Source of the DNA: Osmia lignaria lignaria
Lineage: Eukaryota > Arthropoda > Insecta > Hymenoptera > Megachilidae
Assembly: GCF_051020975.1 (NCBI RefSeq)
Contig: NC_135032.1
Coordinates: 434,001 to 498,000 of the forward strand
Length of the DNA stretch: 64,000 nucleotides
Direction: 5' to 3'
Part shown: positions 53,001 to 62,400 of the stretch, piece by piece
Numbering within the stretch: the first letter of the stretch is position 1
Layout of the letters: each line of letters begins with the position of its first letter
Notes under the pieces: model-generated
Seen by the model: only the letters and a program-made list of their open reading frames with translations
Databases searched by the model: none
What the model was told of the DNA's origin: nothing
Made by a program: the position numbers and the translations under genes

Positions 53001-54985
53001 TGCAGATTTATCTCAAGGGAAGGGGCCTAACGGACATATTTCCAGATATTTCTTCTTCTTGTTGTTCTTCTTCTGCACAGCTGAGCTGGAAGTGGCATTT
53101 GCAGCGCGCAATAGTGCAGAGTTATCTCAAAGGAAGGGGCCACGGTGTTTCTGTATCTCTATTATATTGGTGCGGCTTCGGAACTTTTAAATATCTTGAT
53201 ATATCTCGAGAACTACGCATCTGATCAAAAAATATCATACTACATAAAAAGTAGGAAACTTAATTCTCTACAAGAAAGGTCTGTAAATATTTTGCCATAG
53301 CTCGCTTCGTTTCCGAGATATTTGCAGATTTATCTCAAGGGAAGGGGCCTGACGGACATATTTCGAGATATTTCTTCTTCTTGTTGTTCTTCTTCTGCAC
53401 AGCTAAGCTGGAAGTGGCATTTGCAGCGCGCAATAGTGCAGAGTTATCTCAAAGAAAGGGGCCACGGTGTTTCTGTATCTCTATTATGTTGGTGCGGCTT
53501 CGGAACTTTTAAATATCTTGATATATCTCGAGAACTACGCATCTGATCAAAAAATATCATAGAAGATAAAAAGTAGGAAACTTAATTCTCTGCAGAAAAG
53601 GTCTCTTAACATTTCGCCATAGCTCGCTTCGTTTCCGAGATATTTGCAGATTTATCTCAAGGGAAGGGGCCTGTCGGACATATTTCGAGATATTTCTTCT
53701 TCTTGTTGTTCTTCTTCTGCACAGCTAAGCTGGAAGTGGCATTTGCGGCTCGCACTAGTGCAGAGTTATCTCAAAGAAAGGGGCCACGGTGTTTCTGTAT
53801 CTCTATTATGTTGGTGCGGCTTCGGAACTTTTAAATATCTCGATATATCTCGAAAACTACGCTTCTGATCAAAAAATTTCATAGAACATAAATTGTAGCA
53901 AACAGAATTCTCTACAAAAAAGGTCTCTTAACATTTGGCCATAGCTCGCTTCGTTTCCGAGATATTTGCAGATATATCTCAAGGGAAGGGGCCTGACGGA
54001 CATATTTCGAGATATTTCTTCTTCTTGTTGTTCTTCTTCTGCACAGCTAAGCTGGAAGTGGCATTTGCAGCGCGCGATAGTGCAGGGTTATCTCAAAGAA
54101 ACGGGCCACGGTGTTTCTGTATCTCTATTATGTTGGTGCGGCTTCGGAACTTTTAAATATCTTGATATATCTCGAGAACTACGCATCTGATCAAAAAATA
54201 TCATACTACATAAAAAGTAGGAAACTTAATTCTCTACAAGAAAGGTCTCTAAACATTTTGCCATAGCTCGCTTCGTTTCCGAGATATTTGCAGATTTATC
54301 TCAAGGGAAGGGGCCTGACGGACATATTTCGAGATATTTCTTCTTCTTGTTGTTCTTCTTCTGCACAGCTAAGCTGGAAGTGGCATTTGCAGCTCGCAAT
54401 AGTGCAGAGTTATCTCAAAGAAAGGGGCCACGGTGTTTCTGTATCTCTATTATGTTCGTGCTGCTTCGGAACTTTTAAATATCTTGATATATCTCGAGAA
54501 CTACGCATCTGATCAAAAAATATCATAGAACATAAAAAGTAGGAAACTTAATTCTCTACAAAAAAGGTCTCTTAACATTTTGCCATAGCTCGCTTCGTTT
54601 CCGAGATATTTGCAGATTTATCTCAAGGGAAGGGGCCTAACGGACATATTTCCAGATATTTCTTCTTCTTGTTGTTCTTCTTCTGCACAGCTGAGCTGGA
54701 AGTGGCATTTGCAGGTCGCAATAGTGCAGAGTTATCTCAAAGAAAGGGGCCACGGTGTTTCTGTATCTCTATTATGTTGGTGCGGCTTCGGAACTTTTAA
54801 ATATCTCGATATATCTCGAAAACTACGCTTCTGATCAAAAAATATCATAGAACGTAAATTGTAGGAAACATTATTCTCTACAAAAAAGGTCTCTTAACAT
54901 TTTGCCATAGCTCGCTTCGTTTCCGAGATATTTGCAGATTTATCTCAAGGGAAGGGGCCTGACGGACATATTTCGAGATATTTCT
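47011..54985 (+). repeat. 12-unit (3,864-bp) tandem higher-order duplication
   Basis: Positions 47011-51121 match 50875-54985 at an offset of 3,864 bp (12 units). I compared the rows by eye and found no difference over 4,111 bp. Shared rare markers include CATACTCCATAAAAAG (47443, 51307), ATTTCAAGATATT, GGCTTCTGAACTT, GTAGCAAACTTAATTC, TCTGTAAATATT, CTCTGCAGAAAAGG and TGTTCGTGCTGC. The match ends at 47010/50874 (G versus C) and at 51122/54986 (T versus A). Confidence 0.9.
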
Positions 54986-56653
54986 ACTTCTTGTTGTTCT
55001 TCTTCTGCACAGCTAAGCTGGAAGTGGCATTTGCAGCTCGCAATAGTGCAGAGTTATCTCAAAGAGAGGGGCCACGGTGTTTCTGTATCTCTATTATGTT
55101 GGTGCGGCTTCGGAACTTTTAACTATCTTGATATATCTCGAGAACTACGCATCTGATCAAAAAATATCATAGAACATAAAAAGTAGGAAACTTAATTCTC
55201 TACAAAAAAGGTCTCTTAACATTTTGCCATAGCTCGCTTCGTTTCCGAGATATTTGCAGATTTATCTCAAGGGAAGGGGCCTGTCGGACATATTTCGAGA
55301 TATTTCTTCTTCTTGTTGTTCTTCTTCTGCACAGCTAAGCTGGAAGTGGCATTTGCGGCTCGCACTAGTGCAGAGTTATCTCAAAGAAAGGGGCCACGGT
55401 GTTTCTGTATCTCTATTATGTTGGTGCGGCTTCGGAACTTTTAAATATCTCGATATATCTCGAAAACTACGCTTCTGATCAAAAAATATCATAGAACATA
55501 AATTGTAGGAAACATAATTCTCTACAAAAAAGGTCTCTTAACATTTTGCCATAGCTCGCTTCGTTTCCGAGATATTTGCAGATATATCTCAAGGGAAGGG
55601 GCCTGACGGACATATTTCGAGATATTTCTTCTTCTTGTTGTTCTTCTTCTGCACAGCTGAGCTGGAAGTGGCATTTGCAGCGCGCAATAGTGCAGAGTTA
55701 TCTCAAAGGAAGGGGCCACGGTGTTTCTGTATCTCTATTATATTGGTGCGGCTTCGGAACTTTTAAATATCTTGATATATCTCGAGAACTACGCATCTGA
55801 TCAAAAAATATCATACTACATAAAAAGTAGGAAACTTAATTCTCTACAAGAAAGGTCTGTAAATATTTTGCCATAGCTCGCTTCGTTTCCGAGATATTTG
55901 CAGATTTATCTCAAGGGAAGGGGCCTGACGGACATATTTCGAGATATTTCTTCTTCTTGTTGTTCTTCTTCTGCACAGCTGAGCTGGAAGTGGCATTTGC
56001 AGGTCGCAATAGTGCAGAGTTATCTCAAAGAAAGGGGCCACGGTGTTTCTGTATCTCTATTATGTTGGTGCGGCTTCGGAACTTTTAAATATCTCGATAT
56101 ATCTCGAAAACTACGCTTCTGATCAAAAAATATCATAGAACGTAAATTGTAGGAAACATTATTCTCTACAAAAAAGGTCTCTTAACATTTTGCCATAGCT
56201 CGCTTCGTTTCCGAGATATTTGCAGATTTATCTCAAGGGAAGGGGCCTGACGGACATATTTCGAGATATTTCTTCTTCTTGTTGTTCTTCTTCTGCACAG
56301 CTAAGCTGGAAGTGGCATTTGCAGCGCGCAATAGTGCAGAGTTATCTCAAAGAAAGGGGCCACGGTGTTTCTGTATCTCTATTATGTTGGTGCGGCTTCG
56401 GAACTTTTAAATATCTTGATATATCTCGAGAACTACGCATCTGATCAAAAAATATCATAGAAGATAAAAAGTAGGAAACTTAATTCTCTGCAGAAAAGGT
56501 CTCTTAACATTTCGCCATAGCTCGCTTCGTTTCCGAGATATTTGCAGATTTATCTCAAGGGAAGGGGCCTGTCGGACATATTTCGAGATATTTCTTCTTC
56601 TTGTTGTTCTTCTTCTGCACAGCTAAGCTGGAAGTGGCATTTGCGGCTCGCAC

Positions 56654-58707
56654 TAGTGCAGAGTTATCTCAAAGAAAGGGGCCACGGTGTTTCTGTATCT
56701 CTATTATGTTGGTGCGGCTTCGGAACTTTTAAATATCTCGATATATCTCGAAAACTACGCTTCTGATCAAAAAATTTCATCGAACATAAATTGTAGCAAA
56801 CAGAATTCTCTACAAAAAAGGTCTCTTAACATTTGGCCATAGCTCGCTTCGTTTCCGAGATATTTGCAGATATATCTCAAGGGAAGGGGCCTGACGGACA
56901 TATTTCGAGATATTTCTTCTTCTTGTTGTTCTTCTTCTGCACAGCTAAGCTGGAAGTGGCATTTGCAGCGCGCGATAGTGCAGGGTTATCTCAAAGAAAC
57001 GGGCCACGGTGTTTCTGTATCTCTATTATGTTGGTGCGGCTTCGGAACTTTTAAATATCTTGATATATCTCGAGAACTACGCATCTGATCAAAAAATATC
57101 ATACTACATAAAAAGTAGGAAACTTAATTCTCTACAAGAAAGGTCTCTAAACATTTTGCCATAGCTCGCTTCGTTTCCGAGATATTTGCAGATTTATCTC
57201 AAGGGAAGGGGCCTGACGGACATATTTCGAGATATTTCTTCTTCTTGTTGTTCTTCTTCTGCACAGCTAAGCTGGAAGTGGCATTTGCAGCTCGCAATAG
57301 TGCAGAGTTATCTCAAAGAAAGGGGCCACGGTGTTTCTGTATCTCTATTATGTTGGTGCTGCTTCGGAACTTTTAAATATCTTGATATATCTCGAGAACT
57401 ACGCATCTGATCAAAAAATATCATAGAACATAAAAAGTAGGAAACTTAATTCTCTACAAAAAAGGTCTCTTAACATTTTGCCATAGCTCGCTTCGTTTCC
57501 GAGATATTTGCAGATTTATCTCAAGGGAAGGGGCCTAACGGACATATTTCCAGATATTTCTTCTTCTTGTTGTTCTTCTTCTGCACAGCTGAGCTGGAAG
57601 TGGCATTTGCAGGTCGCAATAGTGCAGAGTTATCTCAAAGAAAGGGGCCACGGTGTTTCTGTATCTCTATTATGTTGGTGCGGCTTCGGAACTTTTAAAT
57701 ATCTCGATATATCTCGAAAACTACGCTTCTGATCAAAAAATTTCATCGAACATAAATTGTAGCAAACAGAATTCTCTACAAAAAAGGTCTCTTAACATTT
57801 GGCCATAGCTCGCTTCGTTTCCGAGATATTTGCAGATATATCTCAAGGGAAGGGGCCTGACGGACATATTTCGAGATATTTCTTCTTCTTGTTGTTCTTC
57901 TTCTGCACAGCTAAGCTGGAAGTGGCATTTGCAGCGCGCGATAGTGCAGGGTTATCTCAAAGAAACGGGCCACGGTGTTTCTGTATCTCTATTATGTTGG
58001 TGCGGCTTCGGAACTTTTAAATATCTTGATATATCTCGAGAACTACGCATCTGATCAAAAAATATCATACTACATAAAAAGTAGGAAACTTAATTCTCTA
58101 CAAGAAAGGTCTCTAAACATTTTGCCATAGCTCGCTTCGTTTCCGAGATATTTGCAGATTTATCTCAAGGGAAGGGGCCTGACGGACATATTTCGAGATA
58201 TTTCTTCTTCTTGTTGTTCTTCTTCTGCACAGCTAAGCTGGAAGTGGCATTTGCAGCTCGCAATAGTGCAGAGTTATCTCAAAGAAAGGGGCCACGGTGT
58301 TTCTGTATCTCTATTATGTTGGTGCTGCTTCGGAACTTTTAAATATCTTGATATATCTCGAGAACTACGCATCTGATCAAAAAATATCATAGAACATAAA
58401 AAGTAGGAAACTTAATTCTCTACAAAAAAGGTCTCTTAACATTTTGCCATAGCTCGCTTCGTTTCCGAGATATTTGCAGATTTATCTCAAGGGAAGGGGC
58501 CTAACGGACATATTTCCAGATATTTCTTCTTCTTGTTGTTCTTCTTCTGCACAGCTGAGCTGGAAGTGGCATTTGCAGGTCGCAATAGTGCAGAGTTATC
58601 TCAAAGAAAGGGGCCACGGTGTTTCTGTATCTCTATTATGTTGGTGCGGCTTCGGAACTTTTAAATATCTCGATATATCTCGAAAACTACGCTTCTGATC
58701 AAAAAAT
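56654..58707 (+). repeat. Three-unit (966-bp) tandem duplication
   Basis: Positions 56654-57741 match 57620-58707 at an offset of 966 bp over 1,088 bp with no difference found by eye. Both copies carry the private TTTCATCGAACATAAATTG linker change, which is TTTCATAGAAC in the related units near 50020 and 53885. The copied units carry, in order, GCAGGGTTATC, GTGCTGCTTCGG and TTTCCAGATA. Confidence 0.88.
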
Positions 58708-59439
58708 ATCATAGAACATAAATTGTAGGAAACGTAATTCTCTACAAAAAAGGTCTCTTAACATTTTGCCATAGCTCTCTTCGTTTCCGAGATATTTGCA
58801 GATTTATCTCAAGGGAAGGGGCCTGACGGACATATTTCGAGATATTTCTTCTTCTTGTTGTTCTTCTTCTGCACAGCTAAGCTGGAAGTGGCATTTGCAG
58901 CTCGCAATAGTGCAGAGTTATCTCAAAGAGAGGGGCCACGGTGTTTCTGTATCTCTATTATGTTGGTGCGGCTTCGGAACTTTTAACTATCTTGATATAT
59001 CTCGAGAACTACGCATCTGATCAAAAAATATCATAGAACATAAAAAGTAGGAAACTTAATTCTCTACAAAAAAGGTCTCTTAACATTTTGCCATAGCTCG
59101 CTTCGTTTCCGAGATATTTGCAGATTTATCTCAAGGGAAGGGGCCTGTCGGACATATTTCGAGATATTTCTTCTTCTTGTTGTTCTTCTTCTGCACAGCT
59201 AAGCTGGAAGTGGCATTTGCGGCTCGCACTAGTGCAGAGTTATCTCAAAGAAAGGGGCCACGGTGTTTCTGTATCTCTATTATGTTGGTGCGGCTTCGGA
59301 ACTTTTAAATATCTCGATATATCTCGAAAACTACGCTTCTGATCAAAAAATATCATAGAACATAAATTGTAGGAAACATAATTCTCTACAAAAAAGGTCT
59401 CTTAACATTTTGCCATAGCTCGCTTCGTTTCCGAGATAT

Positions 59440-62400
59440 TTGCAGATATATCTCAAGGGAAGGGGCCTGACGGACATATTTCGAGATATTTCTTCTTCTT
59501 GTTGTTCTTCTTCTGCACAGCTAAACTGGAAGTGGCATTTCCAGCTCGCAATCGTGCAGAGTTATCTCAAAGAAAGGGGCCACGGTGTTTCTGTATCTCT
59601 ATTATGTTGGTGCGGCTTCGGAACTTTTAAATATCTCGATACATCTCGAAAACTACGCTTCTGATCAAAAAATATCATAGAACCTAAATTGTAGGAAACA
59701 TAATTCTCTACAAAAAAGGTCTCTTAACATTTTGCCATAGCTCGCTTCGTTTCCGAGATATTTGCAGATATATCTCAAGGGAAGGGGCCTGACGGACATA
59801 TTTCGAGATATTTCTTCTTCTTGTTATTCTTCTTCTGCACAGCTAAGCTGGAAGTGGCATTTACAGCTCGCAATAGTGCAGAGTTATCTCAAAGAAAGGG
59901 GCCACGGTGTTTCTGTATCTCTATTATGTTGGTGCGGCTTCGGAACTTTTAAATATCTTGATATATCTCGAGAACTACGCATCTGATCAAAAAATATCAT
60001 AGAACATAAAAAGTAGGAAACTTAATTCTCTACAAAAAAGGTCTCTTAACATTTTGCCATAGCTCGCTTCGTTTCCGAGATATTTGCAGATTTATCTCAA
60101 GGGAAGGGGCCTGACGGACATATTTCGAGATATTTCTTCTTCTTGTTGTTCTTCTTCTGCACAGCTAAGCTGGAAGTGTCATTTGCAGCTCGCAATAGTG
60201 CAGAGTTATCTCAAAGAAAGGGGCCACGGTGTTTCTGTATCTCTATTATGTTGGTGGGGCTTCGGAACTTTTAAATATCTTGATATATTTCGAGAACTAC
60301 GCATCTGATCAAAAAATATCATAGAACATAAAAAGTAGGAAACTCAATTCTCTACAAAAAAGGTCTCTTAACATTTTGCCATAGCTCGCTTCGTTTCCGA
60401 GATATTTGCAGATTTATCTCAAGGGAAGGGGCCTGACGGACATATTTCGAGATATTTCTTCTTCTTGTTGTTCTTCTTCTGCACAGCTAAGCTGGAAGTG
60501 GCATTTGCGGCTCGCACTAGTGCAGAGTTATCTCAAAGAAAGGGGCCACGGTGTTTCTGTATCGCTATTATGTTGGTGCGGCTTCGGAACTTTTAAATAT
60601 CTCGATATATCTCGAAAACTACGCTTCTGATCAAAAAATATCATAGAACGTAAATTGTAGGAAACATAATTCTCTATAAAAAACGTCTCTTAACATTTTG
60701 CCATAGCTCGCTTCGTTTCCGAGATATTTGCAGATATATCTCAAGGGAAGGGGCCTGACGGACATATTTCGAGATATTTCTTCTTCTTGTTGTTCTTCTT
60801 CTGCACAGCTAAACTGGAAGTGGCATTTCCAGCTCGCAATCGTGCAGAGTTATCTCAAAGAAAGGGGCCACGGTGTTTCTGTATCTCTATTATGTTGGTG
60901 CGGCTTCGGAACTTTTAAATATCTCGATATATCTCGAAAACTACGCTTCTGATCAAAAAATATCATAGAACATAAATTGTAGGAAACATAATTCTCTACA
61001 AAAAAGGTCTCTTAACGTTTTGCCATAGCTCGCTTCGTTTCCGAGATATTTGCAGATATATCTCAAGGGAAGGGGCCTGACGGACATATTTCGAGATATT
61101 TCTTCTTCTTGTTGTTCTTCTTCTGCACAGCTAAGCTGGAAGTGGCATTTGCGGCTCGCACTAGTGCAGAGTTATCTCAAAGAAAGGGGCCACGGTGTTT
61201 CGGTATCTCTATTATGTTGGTGCGGCTTCGGAACTTTTAAATATCTCGATACATCTCGAAAACTACGCTTCTGATCAAAAAATATCATAGAACCTAAATT
61301 GTAGGAAACATAATTCTCTACAAAGACGTCTCTTAACATTTTGCCATAGCTCGCTTCGTTTCCGAGATATTTGCAGATTTATCTCAAGGGAAGGGGCCTG
61401 ACGGACATATTTCGAGATATTTCTTCTTCTTGGTGTTCTTCTTCTGCACAGCTAAGCTGGAAGTGGCATTTGCAGCTCGCAATAGTGCAGAGTTATCTCA
61501 AAGAAAGGGGCCACGGTGTTTCTGTATCTCTATTATGTTGGTGCGGCTTCGGAACTTTTAAATATCTTGATATATTTCGAGAACTACGCATCTGATCAAA
61601 AAATATCATAGAACATAAAAAGTAGGAAACTCAATTCTCTACAAAAAAGGTCTCTTAACATTTTGCCATAGCTCGCTTCGTTTCCGAGATACTTGCAGAT
61701 TTATCTCAAGGGAAGGGGCCTGACGGACATATTTCGAGATATTTCTTCTTCTTGTTGTTCTTCTTCTGCACAGCTAAGCTGGAAGTGGCATTTGCGGCTC
61801 GCACTAGTGCAGAGTTATCTCAAAGAAAGGGGCCACGGTGTTTCTGTATCTCTATTATGTTGGTGCGGCTTCGGAACTTTTAAATATCTCGATATATCTC
61901 GAAAACTACGCTTCTGATCAAAAAATATCATAGAACATAAATTGTAGGAAACATAATTCTCTACAAAAAAGGTCTCTTAACGTTTTGCCATAGCTCGCTT
62001 CGTTTCCGAGATATTTGCAGATATATCTCAAGGGAAGGGGCCTGACGGACATATTTCAAGATATTTCTTCTTCTTGTTGTTCTTCTTCTGCACAGCTAAG
62101 CTGGAAGTGGCATTTACAGCTCGCAACAGTGCAGAGTTATCTCAAAGAAAGGGGCCACGGTGTTTCTGTATCTCTATTATGTTGGTGCGGCTTCGGAACT
62201 TTTAAATATCTTGATATATCTCGAGAACTACGCATCTGATCAAAAAATATCATAGAAGATAAAAAGTAGGAAACTTAATTCTCTACAAAAAAGGTCTCTT
62301 AAGATTTTGCCATAGCTCGCTTCGTTTCCGAGATATTTGCAGATTTATCTCAAGGGAAGGGGCCTGACGGACATATTTCGAGATATTTCTTCTTCTTGTT

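Larger units (their letters stand above)
46882..59439 (+). repeat. Array block 7 (B'): expanded higher-order block
   Basis: The markers of block B (TCTGAAAG, AGTGACATTTCC, TCAAAGAAACGG, GTGCTGCTTCGG, TTTCCAGATA, TTTTAACTATC) recur here many times in ordered series. The block contains a 12-unit tandem duplication and a three-unit tandem duplication. All units are 322 bp. It is the youngest-looking part of the window, judged by the length of its difference-free matches. Confidence 0.8.

Noticed and set aside
704..56041. 65-codon minus-strand open frames recurring in some units
   Set aside because: They start at GTG and appear only where GCTAAGC has changed to GCTGAGC, which removes a stop. The arginine-rich part is just the reverse of the TTC/TTG tract.
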